Shown here in pieces: positions 1 to 5,395 of a stretch of DNA of 13,963 nucleotides. The translations under genes were made by a program, and so were the position numbers. The stretch's first letter is position 1. Every line of letters starts with the position of its first letter. Source of the DNA: JAAZMU01 sp964547725 (lineage in GTDB: Bacteria > Patescibacteriota > Minisyncoccia > Minisyncoccales > Minisyncoccaceae); contig CAZJOO010000016.1 in the NCBI GenBank assembly GCA_964547725.1, forward strand, positions 1-13,963, read 5' to 3'. A model generated the notes under the pieces. That model was given only the letters and a program-made list of their open reading frames with translations, did no database searches and had not been told where the DNA came from.

Positions 1-235
1 TATTAAATTGAAAACCTGAAGGGATTCCTGAAATAGCTGTTGAGCTAGTTCCTGTTGTAGTAGTAGGAGTAGTAGTTGTAGTTGTTGAACCTGATAATAA
101 TTGTTGTATTAAAGCAATTAATTGCTCAGTACTCATAGAGTCTAAGCTAAGTTCTTCAGCGTCTACCACTGGAGCTACCATTACCGCTAATGCAAGTGTT
201 AAACCTGCAATTAATCCGAATAGTTTTTTACTCAT
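1..235 (-). CDS. Exported surface protein, N-terminal part (runs off the left edge)
   Basis: The frame starts at ATG 235 and stays open to base 1, giving 78 codons. Residues 1-26 form a clear Sec-type signal peptide: a basic start (MSKK), a hydrophobic core (LFGLIAGLTLALAVMVAP) and a likely cleavage site after VVDA. Then come a short helical stretch (about 27-48, ELSLDSMSTEQLIALIQQLL) and a threonine-rich linker (about 50-62). The last residues read GIPSGFQFN. In Patescibacteria, this signal-helix-linker order ending in an FxFxxxL-like sequence often leads into a peptidoglycan-binding domain, but that domain would lie outside the window, so this is inference. No Shine-Dalgarno sequence is visible; the 40 bases before ATG are A-rich. 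The gene has a strong promoter at 511-539 and an unusually long folded leader, which fits a highly expressed cell-surface protein. Confidence 0.75.
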   Translation of the reverse strand, partial: MSKKLFGLIAGLTLALAVMVAPVVDAEELSLDSMSTEQLIALIQQLLSGSTTTTTTPTTTTGTSSTAISGIPSGFQFN

Positions 236-504
236 GTTTTTTAATTTGTTTTTTTGTTTATTTTTTTGTTTATTATAGGTATGCTATCAACCCATAACGA
301 TCTTACACCCGCGAGAAATTATTCTTGAGAAGCGATTATCTATGTCTTCCCAAGTAAATTCCTCTGATGCGATCGTTACAGCAACCTTACGTTCTCTTAA
401 AGCTTATTAAGAGCTTAAGAGATTTATCCTTCCATTCCTCGCATCTATTCTCTACCTACATCAATCCTGATATAAACACAAAATAAATGCGAGGATGGCA
501 CTGT
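236..504 (-). promoter_or_regulatory. Long structured 5' leader RNA (candidate cis-regulatory element or ncRNA)
   Basis: About 270 bases separate the promoter at 511-539 from the surface-protein ATG. Read on the minus strand they contain several long inverted repeats. P1 pairs 487-498 with 432-444 (CCATCCTCGCAT with ATGCGAGGAATGG, one bulge). P2 pairs 412-421 with 394-404 (CTCTTAAGCT with AGCTTTAAGAG, one bulge). P3 pairs 371-381 with 292-302 (CTGTAACGATC with GATCGTTATGG, 11 pairs including two G-U). Nested inside P3 are 357-364 with 313-320 (8 pairs) and 346-354 with 324-332 (CTTGGGAAG with CTTCTCAAG, 9 pairs). After P3 come about 55 A-rich, unpaired bases up to the ATG. I recognise no known riboswitch. 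It could be an mRNA-stabilising leader, a regulator of the surface gene, or an independent small RNA, since a second -10 box lies downstream at 272-277. Confidence 0.6.
272..300 (-). promoter_or_regulatory. Possible proximal promoter for the surface protein
   Basis: A perfect TATAAT lies at 272-277 on the minus strand. The -35 position, 17 bases upstream at 295-300, is a weak TCGTTA. It would give a leader of about 30 bases and bypass the folded RNA. The region is AT-rich, so a chance match is possible. Confidence 0.3.
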
Positions 505-510
505 ATCTTT

Positions 511-539
511 ATTTTATCAAACTTTAATCAAAATGTAAA
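511..539 (-). promoter_or_regulatory. Strong housekeeping promoter for the structured leader and surface protein
   Basis: TTTACA (534-539) and TAAAAT (511-516) are separated by exactly 17 bases, each matching 5 of 6 consensus positions. The predicted start is near 504. The promoter begins directly behind the stop codon of the upstream gene (546-548), so the surface protein has its own transcription unit. Confidence 0.7.
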
Positions 540-545
540 CATTAT

Positions 546-1109
546 TTATTCTTCTTCTCCTAATATCTGTTCTAACTTATTATATTGATCTTCTAACTCG
601 TCACATCTTTCTTTGTCTGTTCCGGTTAGGAACTCTCCAAGCCTCTTACAATCAATGACTTCACTTTTAATTTGACCTATTCTACTTTCAATCTCTTTTA
701 GGGTGGTTTCTTTATTTTCAGAGTTTAGCATGGTTGCTAAAGTTTGTTCGTCTAATAGTACGTCATCTTCTATCTGTATAGAAGTAGCTACTACTGGTTC
801 TTCTATCAATGTAGAAGCTATTTCAGATATGTTAGCTTCCCCTTCTTCTATTACTGCCGTCATCAAGTTGTTCTCAGTTTCTGGCGTGAACAAGGTAGTC
901 ACTCCCCCAAAGATTAATCCAGCGAAAATACAAATCATCATTGGAGCTAAAGAGCGAACATCTAAACTTTCTATTAATCGTTCAAAACTATTTTTTTGAA
1001 TTTCTGGACTAGAAGACAAAATGCTCTCGCGAGTAAAACTAACCCAATCTTTATTGGGCTTTTCAGCACTTAACCTTTCTAATTTTTTTATTAAATCTAG
1101 TTCTGACAT
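546..1109 (-). CDS. Single-pass membrane protein, anti-sigma-factor-like
   Basis: A 187-residue protein. Residues 1-52 are a charged, probably cytoplasmic segment with KKLERLSAEKPNKDWVSFTR near the start. One hydrophobic helix follows at about 54-74 (LAPMMICIFAGLIFGGVTTLF). The outer part (75-187) is acidic and mostly helical, with two cysteines (154 and 169). The Lys/Pro-rich motif followed by DWV and then a membrane helix is typical of Patescibacteria proteins encoded next to ECF sigma factors; that resemblance is from memory, not a search. An ECF-type promoter lies directly upstream (1141-1166), which supports a place in a sigma/anti-sigma circuit. The window's only sigma gene is about 5.5 kb away, with accessory genes between. 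No good Shine-Dalgarno sequence precedes the ATG. A general envelope-stress membrane protein is the main alternative. Confidence 0.55.
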   Translation of the reverse strand: MSELDLIKKLERLSAEKPNKDWVSFTRESILSSSPEIQKNSFERLIESLDVRSLAPMMICIFAGLIFGGVTTLFTPETENNLMTAVIEEGEANISEIASTLIEEPVVATSIQIEDDVLLDEQTLATMLNSENKETTLKEIESRIGQIKSEVIDCKRLGEFLTGTDKERCDELEDQYNKLEQILGEEE

Positions 1110-1140
1110 TTTAAAAATATTATTCCCTTACACTAGTATA

Positions 1141-1166
1141 GACGTAAAACCTTTTGTTTTGTTACA
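1141..1166 (-). promoter_or_regulatory. ECF-sigma-type promoter (TGTAAC-N16-CGTC)
   Basis: On the minus strand TGTAAC (1161-1166) is followed after exactly 16 bases by CGTC (1141-1144), continuing TATAC. A -35 element containing AAC and a -10 element CGTC with 16-base spacing is the classic signature of group 4 (ECF) sigma promoters. It lies about 30 bases upstream of the anti-sigma-like ATG at 1109. The sigma factor encoded at 6622-7128 is the obvious candidate to read it; that link is inference. Confidence 0.6.
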
Positions 1167-1175
1167 CTTTTAGTG

Positions 1176-1204
1176 ATTATTAAACAAAAAGCCTTAAATG
1201 TCAA
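1176..1204 (-). promoter_or_regulatory. Housekeeping promoter upstream of the anti-sigma-like gene
   Basis: A perfect TTGACA (1199-1204) is separated by 17 bases from AATAAT (1176-1181). It lies upstream of the ECF-type promoter, so the gene probably has two promoters. The -35 box sits exactly 8 bases from the end of the long repeat at 1213-1260. Confidence 0.6.
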
Positions 1205-1212
1205 TGCTTTTT
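1186..1212 (-). terminator. Weak hairpin downstream of the Fic gene, overlapping a promoter
   Basis: AAAAAGC (1206-1212) pairs with GCTTTTT (1186-1192) around a 13-base loop, and on the minus strand the run TTTTTGTTT follows. It could weakly terminate Fic transcripts in either direction. The loop contains the TTGACA of the next promoter, so termination and initiation signals overlap. The stem is AT-rich, which limits confidence. Confidence 0.3.
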
Positions 1213-1260
1213 GGTAATGTCACCAGACATATGGCGGTTTTTCAAAAAATATGAAAAACA
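1213..1260 (-). repeat. Long direct repeat, copy 1
   Basis: Bases 1213-1252 are identical to 2989-3028 (40 of 40). The match continues for 8 more bases if one extra G here (1253) is allowed. The repeat holds the inverted motif ATGTC-ACCA-GACAT (1217-1230) and the palindrome TTTTT-C-AAAAA. Its high-coordinate end lies one base from the Fic stop codon; its low-coordinate end lies 8 bases upstream of a TTGACA box. Confidence 0.9.
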
Positions 1261-1261
1261 T

Positions 1262-2317
1262 TTAACCTATTGAGTAATTGTTTGCTGTAAAAGCATATTG
1301 TGATAAGAATATTTTTTTGAATGGCATGATAGAGTTTAACTCATAAAACACTAAAACTGCTTCACGATATTCATCTTCACTAATATTACGATAAGAAAGA
1401 GGTAAAAGATTATACGATAATAAAATAGCGTTTGCCATAAAACGACTAGTTCTTTTGTTTCCATCAGAAAATGGTTGAACATAGCTAATACCAAGTAAAG
1501 AAATTAAGGCTTTTGCATAAGGATTTTCCATGCGTGAAACAACCTTCATTAGAGATTCTAAAGCGTCATCAATTTGGTATTTATTGTCTAAAGGTTTATA
1601 CGTTGAACCCATAATCCCAACCATATCTTTTCTTGTTCCTGGAGACACGCCTAAATCTTTAATTAAAATAGCGTGCAAATTTTCCAAGTTCTTTTTAGTT
1701 AATATTTTAAATTGTTCTCTATGATTATAAATAAAAGTAAAAGCACTTTTATGATTTAAAATCATTTGAGCCTCTTTTTCTGTTTTTCCAACAGCCCTTT
1801 TGTTCTCTAAAAGCAGTCTTTCTGTATCAAGTAAGGTATAAGTATTTCCCTCAATCCTTGACGATTTCCAAGACAACTCAACAACAAACCTTTCTAGCTC
1901 TTTTTTTTGAACCGTTGCGGAAAGATTTAAAACTCTCTCCTTGTATTCTCTACTAATTTTTTCTAACCCCTTAAGCTCATCATCGTTAAAAATATTACTT
2001 GGGATAGAAGAAAATAAATTGAAATTATATTGCGTCAATCCATATCTTTTCTCTAATTCAATAGAACAATATTCTTGAGCGTTTATTTCTAAAAAAAGCC
2101 TCCCCTCATCATTTATCCTATAACTTACAGATCTTCCCAATCCACTTACAGTTAAAAAATTAAGACCGACCATTTTTGATAATAGCCTTTTTACGGTTAC
2201 AAGAGACGCCTTTTCGCCCATTTCAATCAACTCTTTAAAGACAACTGATGACTGTACTTCTTTGTTTTTTAAAATAATATTAATTATTTTTTGTTCTTTT
2301 GATGTCAGATTAATCAT
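1262..2317 (-). CDS. Winged-helix Fic-domain protein with an altered catalytic motif
   Basis: A 351-residue protein. Residues 1-75 look like a winged-helix DNA-binding domain with two-strand wing (TVKRLLSKMVGLNFLTVSG). A helical linker leads to a Fic domain at about 140-340. Fic enzymes usually transfer AMP or another phosphate-containing group to a target protein. The inhibitory motif (S/T)xxxE(G/N) is present as SSRIEGN at 152-158, with Glu156. The active-site loop reads QPFSDGNKRTSR at 281-292; the canonical form begins with His, the catalytic base, and here the codon is CAA (Gln). The rest of the loop (Phe283, Asp285, Gly286, Asn287, Arg292) is intact, so nucleotide binding may survive. 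The promoter carries a palindromic operator, and the protein's own DNA-binding domain suggests autorepression (inference). The leader is only about 6 bases, and a terminator separates it from the gene upstream. Confidence 0.85.
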   Translation of the reverse strand: MINLTSKEQKIINIILKNKEVQSSVVFKELIEMGEKASLVTVKRLLSKMVGLNFLTVSGLGRSVSYRINDEGRLFLEINAQEYCSIELEKRYGLTQYNFNLFSSIPSNIFNDDELKGLEKISREYKERVLNLSATVQKKELERFVVELSWKSSRIEGNTYTLLDTERLLLENKRAVGKTEKEAQMILNHKSAFTFIYNHREQFKILTKKNLENLHAILIKDLGVSPGTRKDMVGIMGSTYKPLDNKYQIDDALESLMKVVSRMENPYAKALISLLGISYVQPFSDGNKRTSRFMANAILLSYNLLPLSYRNISEDEYREAVLVFYELNSIMPFKKIFLSQYAFTANNYSIG

Positions 2318-2319
2318 TT

Positions 2320-2362
2320 TCGTATCATTATTATACTATAATCGTATCATATTGATACGATT
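2320..2362 (-). promoter_or_regulatory. Fic promoter with palindromic operator
   Basis: A perfect TATAAT lies at 2330-2335; the -35 region at 17-base spacing is weak (GTATCA). A perfect inverted repeat at 2340-2362 (arms AATCGTATCA and TGATACGATT, 3-base centre) covers the -35 and the spacer. A further half-site, TGATACGA on the minus strand, lies at 2320-2327 around the expected start of transcription. Three half-sites bracketing the -10 box are the layout of a repressor operator. The regulator is probably the Fic protein's own winged helix; this is inferred. Confidence 0.7.
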
Positions 2363-2370
2363 AATGCAAT

Positions 2371-2402
2371 AAAAAAACAGGTGAACTTTTATTTAGTCCA
2401 CC
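2371..2402 (-). terminator. Rho-independent terminator of the 174-residue unknown gene
   Basis: GGTGGAC (2396-2402) pairs with GTTCACC (2380-2386), seven pairs including one G-U, around a 9-base loop that contains the stop codon. TG and seven T (2371-2377) follow. It ends the 174-residue gene just before the Fic operator, so the two genes are separate units. Confidence 0.65.
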
Positions 2403-2913
2403 AATTAGGGTAAAATTCTTTTTCAAATTTTACAAAAATTTCATTGAGCGTTGATTCCCTTTGCCTCAGAATTACTTTTGCTTTTTCTGGCAAGCTTGAT
2501 AAATTCAAGCGTTTAGTAGAAGAAAAAACCTTTCCTAAAAAGTTATCTGTCCTTTTTGATAAATTCTCAATCAGAGAAGTTATCTCTTTTAAGTTTTGAT
2601 CAAAAAGAACCTCTTGTTCTTTGAGTTCTTCAAAAGAACAATCTTTGACACTTTTTAAAGATAGGAATTTCTCATTACAACCCTCAATCTTAGTCTTGAT
2701 GATTCTGATTTTTTTTGAAACAGAAGTAATGTTTAAAACCTCTTTCCAAACACTCTTTCTAAGAAGAAAGCTATCATAGCCACCAAACAAAAGAGACCAC
2801 AAGAAATCAGAAATAATTTTTTTCAATTCATCGTTACGATATAGGAGTCCTTCTGAATAAAAACGCCTAGATTGTTCTGCCATCTCAACATCAATCCAAT
2901 CTTTTTCTAACAT
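2389..2913 (-). CDS. Unknown helical protein
   Basis: I do not recognise this family. I place the start at ATG 2913 (174 residues) because GAGG sits 6 bases before it. A TTG four codons upstream (2925) would put the Shine-Dalgarno sequence directly against the start. The protein is basic and predicted helical, with no signal peptide and no convincing membrane segment; residues about 34-50 (FLWSLLFGGYDSFLL) are hydrophobic but interrupted by charge and glycine. A coiled-coil-like stretch spans about 70-125 (ELKEQEVLFDQNLKEITSLI). It has its own promoter (2953-2980) directly behind repeat copy 2 and its own terminator. It could be a partner or antitoxin of the neighbouring Fic protein, but only proximity suggests this. 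Confidence 0.6.
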   Translation of the reverse strand: MLEKDWIDVEMAEQSRRFYSEGLLYRNDELKKIISDFLWSLLFGGYDSFLLRKSVWKEVLNITSVSKKIRIIKTKIEGCNEKFLSLKSVKDCSFEELKEQEVLFDQNLKEITSLIENLSKRTDNFLGKVFSSTKRLNLSSLPEKAKVILRQRESTLNEIFVKFEKEFYPNWWTK

Positions 2914-2952
2914 TCTTAGCCTCAACCTCTTTAGTTTTAATCTACCGCCTTT

Positions 2953-2980
2953 AATATAATAGAATACCTTAATTTGTCAA
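2953..2980 (-). promoter_or_regulatory. Promoter of the 174-residue unknown gene
   Basis: A perfect TTGACA (2975-2980) is followed after 16 bases by TATATT (2953-2958), giving a leader of roughly 35 bases. The -35 box is exactly 8 bases from the end of repeat copy 2, as at copy 1. Confidence 0.6.
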
Positions 2981-2988
2981 TAAAAAAG

Positions 2989-3035
2989 GGTAATGTCACC
3001 AGACATATGGCGGTTTTTCAAAAAATATAAAAACA
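2989..3035 (-). repeat. Long direct repeat, copy 2
   Basis: This copy matches 1213-1260 over its full length except for one missing base: 40 identical bases at 2989-3028, then AAAAACA. Copies 1 and 2 bound the module holding the 174-residue gene and the Fic gene. About 77 bases (3036-3112) lie between this copy and the ATPase stop codon; I see no confident feature there apart from one AT-rich inverted repeat (3107-3114 with 3133-3140) around that stop codon. Confidence 0.9.
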
Positions 3036-3112
3036 TCTGTTAGAAATAATTACTTTAGAAAGAAACAAGCGTTTAGGTATTGTTATCGGAACAAGGATAA
3101 ATAGAAAGATAA

Positions 3113-4237
3113 TTAAAAAAGAAATTTATAATAATTATCTCTGTTTATTACCTCGAAACTTGAATCCTTGTATTCTTTTAAAAACTCATAAGGAATTTTT
3201 TTTAAAACTTTATTCCACTTTATTTCATAACAAAAGAGTCTCCCCTCTCTTTCTTCAATGAAATCTATTTCTTTCTGAGTATAAGTTCTCCAAAAATAAT
3301 AATTAGCATAGACGTTATGATAACTATTTTTTTTAATTCTTTCTATAATACAAAAATTTTCCCAAAGAGCTCCAACATCGTTTCTAATATCTAAAGAATT
3401 ATGGTTTTTAATTAAACTATTTCTAATCCCTAAATCATAAAAATATATTTTAAATGATTTCGAAATTTCTTTTCTTAAATTTTTACTAAAAGCAGTGAGT
3501 CTAAAAACAATAAAACACTTTTCTAACAAATCAATATATTTCTCTACTGTTCTACTGTTAATGCCTAAGTTCTTAGAAAGCTCGTTATAACTAACTTCGT
3601 TTCCGATTTGCAAAGCAAGCATTTTTAATAAATTAACTAAAACACTTGATTTTTTCAATCCTTCATAGTTTAAAACATCCTTAAAAAGATAATTTGATGA
3701 AATTTGATCTATTTTTCTTTCTGCATCTTCTTTATTCAAACTAAAAACTTCTGGATAAGAACCCATTGTTAATAGCTTTTCTATTTTTGATTCAACATCA
3801 AATAAATCCTTATCTTCTTTTAATTCTTCAACCGATAAAGGATATAATTCAAATTCAAAAGCTCTTCCGGTTAATGGCTCGTTTATCTTATTCGCTAAAT
3901 CAAAGGAAGAAGATCCAGTTGCGATGATTTGTAAATCTGGATAAGTATCAACCAAAACTTTCAACACCAAGCCTATATTCTCAATACTTTGCGCTTCATC
4001 CAAAACGATTAATTCTGCATCGCCCAAAAAAAACTTTAATTTTTCTGGCTCTATTTCTTTTAATTGGTCTTTAATAGATAAAATTTCGCAATTTAAGTAT
4101 TTACTTTTTTTACCACTCTCTTCCATTATTTGCCTAACAAGTGTTGTTTTTCCAACTTGCCTGGCCCCATAAACAATGATAATATTTCCCTTAAAAAGAT
4201 TTTTCTCTATATTTTTTTGTAATAATCTTTTAATCAT
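3113..4237 (-). CDS. AAA_14/DUF4143-type ATPase
   Basis: A 374-residue protein starting at ATG 4237; the frame stays open upstream, but that part lies over the promoter. It has a P-loop (GARQVGKT, 24-31), a Walker B motif (ELIVLDEAQ, 75-83) and a sensor-like ATGSS (106-110). A winged-helix-like segment (SYNELSKNLGINSRTVEKY) lies at about 216-234. The C-terminal DUF4143 region carries ALWENF (290-295), EIDFI (323-327) and YEIKW (337-341), an arrangement resembling the D...ExK core of PD-(D/E)XK nucleases. Proteins of this type are common, often mobile accessory ATPases of poorly known function, sometimes linked to defence or toxin-antitoxin loci. Length and motifs are complete, so it looks functional. 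Its promoter is covered by three palindromes, suggesting tight repression. Codons are very AT-rich, as in the neighbouring accessory genes. Confidence 0.88.
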   Translation of the reverse strand: MIKRLLQKNIEKNLFKGNIIIVYGARQVGKTTLVRQIMEESGKKSKYLNCEILSIKDQLKEIEPEKLKFFLGDAELIVLDEAQSIENIGLVLKVLVDTYPDLQIIATGSSSFDLANKINEPLTGRAFEFELYPLSVEELKEDKDLFDVESKIEKLLTMGSYPEVFSLNKEDAERKIDQISSNYLFKDVLNYEGLKKSSVLVNLLKMLALQIGNEVSYNELSKNLGINSRTVEKYIDLLEKCFIVFRLTAFSKNLRKEISKSFKIYFYDLGIRNSLIKNHNSLDIRNDVGALWENFCIIERIKKNSYHNVYANYYFWRTYTQKEIDFIEEREGRLFCYEIKWNKVLKKIPYEFLKEYKDSSFEVINRDNYYKFLF

Positions 4238-4253
4238 ATTCTTTAATTTTTGT

Positions 4254-4304
4254 ATTGTAATACAATTATTACATGTAATTTTTGTAATGTCAAACAATTT
4301 TGAC
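4254..4304 (-). promoter_or_regulatory. ATPase promoter covered by three palindromes
   Basis: TTGACA (4288-4293) is followed after 17 bases by AATAAT (4265-4270) with an upstream TG, an extended -10. Three inverted repeats overlap it: GTCAAA/TTTGAC at 4289-4304 over the -35, a perfect 12-base palindrome ATTACATGTAAT at 4268-4279 touching the -10, and ATTGTA-A-TACAAT at 4254-4266 over the start site. The TTACA/TGTAA half-site recurs in the last two, which suggests one repressor. AT-rich DNA makes chance palindromes more likely. Confidence 0.55.
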
Positions 4305-4324
4305 GCTGTGCACACATGTAAAAA

Positions 4325-5282
4325 TTATTTCTTATTCTTTAAAATAAGAAGTATGAAACCAATTATCTTATCCTTTTCCTTTGAATTACTTTCAGCAACA
4401 AGAAGAGTAATCGTTGCTAAAACCTGAGGAGTTATTATCTCCATGAAATCAATCTTTGCTTTTCTTAAAAACCAAACAAAAGAAAAAGCAGCGCTTCTTT
4501 TGTTTCCATCAACAAAAGGATGGTCTTTAACTATAAAATACAACAAATGAGCGGCTTTCTCTTCAATGCTTTTATAAACATCTTCTCCAAAAGCAGACTG
4601 AAAAACATTTCCAAAATTCAAAGCTATTCCCAGTCCTTTCTTGCGCAAAAAAACTAGTCGTCTCCCCCCTTTTGATTAAATCATCTTTTAATTTTAAAAT
4701 ATCAGTATAAAGTTCTTTTGCCTCAACCTTTATTGTTTTTTTAGTAAAACCTTTTTGAGAAAAAGATTCTTTATCGTAAGCATCAAGAGAAAACCAAGTA
4801 GATGCAAAAATCTTAACAAGTTCTAAGACGTCATCTGCTTTGACGTTAGCTTTTCCTAAAGAAATTAACTTAATGCTTTCTACATCTTTTAAAAATTGTT
4901 CATAATTATTTTTAAGAAGTTTTTTGTTTATAGTATACCCTTTCGTAATATGTTCTCTAAGTGTCTTTGTCGCCCACCTTCGGAAATAAATTGCTTTTAC
5001 AGACTTAGCACGATAACCAACTGCCAATATTACATCCAAAGAATATATATAAACAAGCTTGTCAGAATTTGGAATGTGCATTTTTTGCACATTGCTTTTT
5101 ACATCTACTTCGCTATCTTTTAAAATATTTTTTATGTGTTTTGTTGCAACGGATCTTTCAATACTAAAAAGATCTGCTATTTGCGCTTGTGTTGCCCAAA
5201 CATTTTCTCTCTTAAAGTCAGCCTTTAATCTGATCTCTCCACTTTCCGTTTGATAAATAATAATATTTTCTTCTTTTTTCAT
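4325..5282 (-). pseudogene. RhuM-family protein with C-terminal Fic/Doc domain, frameshifted
   Basis: Two reading frames together make one RhuM-Fic protein. The first runs from ATG 5282 to a stop at 4572. It has the RhuM N-terminal domain: IIIYQTESGEIRLKADF, then a helix-turn-helix-like VWATQAQIADLFSIERS, then IYSLDVILAVGYRAKS and FRRWATKTLREHITKGY. The second frame ends at 4325 and holds the Fic/Doc domain, including SIEEKAAHLLYF and an intact active-site motif HPFVDGNKRSAA. Family members carry a short GI-L-like link between NSFE and GNVFQS. Here the first frame reads NSFE, then is lost at GAATTTTGG near 4613, as if 5 bases had been deleted. A TTG at 4648 could restart the Fic part, so a two-protein arrangement is not excluded. 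A sequencing or assembly error is also possible. Confidence 0.75.
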
Positions 5283-5291
5283 ATTATTTAG

Positions 5292-5336
5292 ATTATAACA
5301 TAAACTACACAAAAAACGAAACTAAAGTGGTAATGT
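5292..5336 (-). promoter_or_regulatory. RhuM-Fic promoter with a repeat remnant upstream
   Basis: TATAAT (5292-5297) has an upstream TG (extended -10) and lies only 9 bases before the ATG. The -35 at 17-base spacing is poor (TTCGTT, 5315-5320). Exactly 8 bases further upstream lies ACATTACC on the minus strand (5329-5336), the same 8 bases that end repeat copies 1 and 2 at the same distance from their -35 boxes. The rest of the repeat is absent. Confidence 0.5.
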
Positions 5337-5360
5337 AAAAAAAGACGTTCACTATCATAT

Positions 5361-5391
5361 AAAAAAAGAGTGAATTTTATTTAAAACTCAC
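5361..5391 (-). terminator. Rho-independent terminator of the 179-residue unknown gene
   Basis: GTGAGTTTTA (5382-5391) pairs with TAAAATTCAC (5370-5379), with one G-U pair and a very short loop. TC and seven T (5361-5367) follow on the minus strand. It lies directly behind the stop codon at 5396-5398. Confidence 0.7.
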
Positions 5392-5395
5392 CCGT

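Noticed and set aside
300..460. Protein-like reading frames on the minus strand inside the leader (for example SEEFTWEDIDNRF and CEEWKDKSLKLL).
   Set aside because: They lie in two frames, are cut by stops and have no usable start codon; the paired inverted repeats explain the sequence better. A decayed gene is not fully excluded.
703..999. Plus-strand open frames opposite the anti-sigma-like gene and, likewise, opposite most other genes.
   Set aside because: They are antisense shadows of better-supported minus-strand genes and have no family features or start signals.
1213..3035. Interpretation of the long repeats as integron attC sites.
   Set aside because: No GTTRRRY/RYYYAAC core sites with the expected folding arms were found and no integrase is in the window; only the cassette-like layout is similar.
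1213..3035. Interpretation of the long repeats as insertion-sequence ends.
   Set aside because: The copies are direct rather than inverted, no transposase lies between them, and no target-site duplication was seen.
3036..3112. A plus-strand stretch reading LERNKRLGIVIGTRINRKI, which looked like a ribosomal or RNase P protein fragment.
   Set aside because: It is short, has no start and runs straight into the antisense of the ATPase gene; probably chance.
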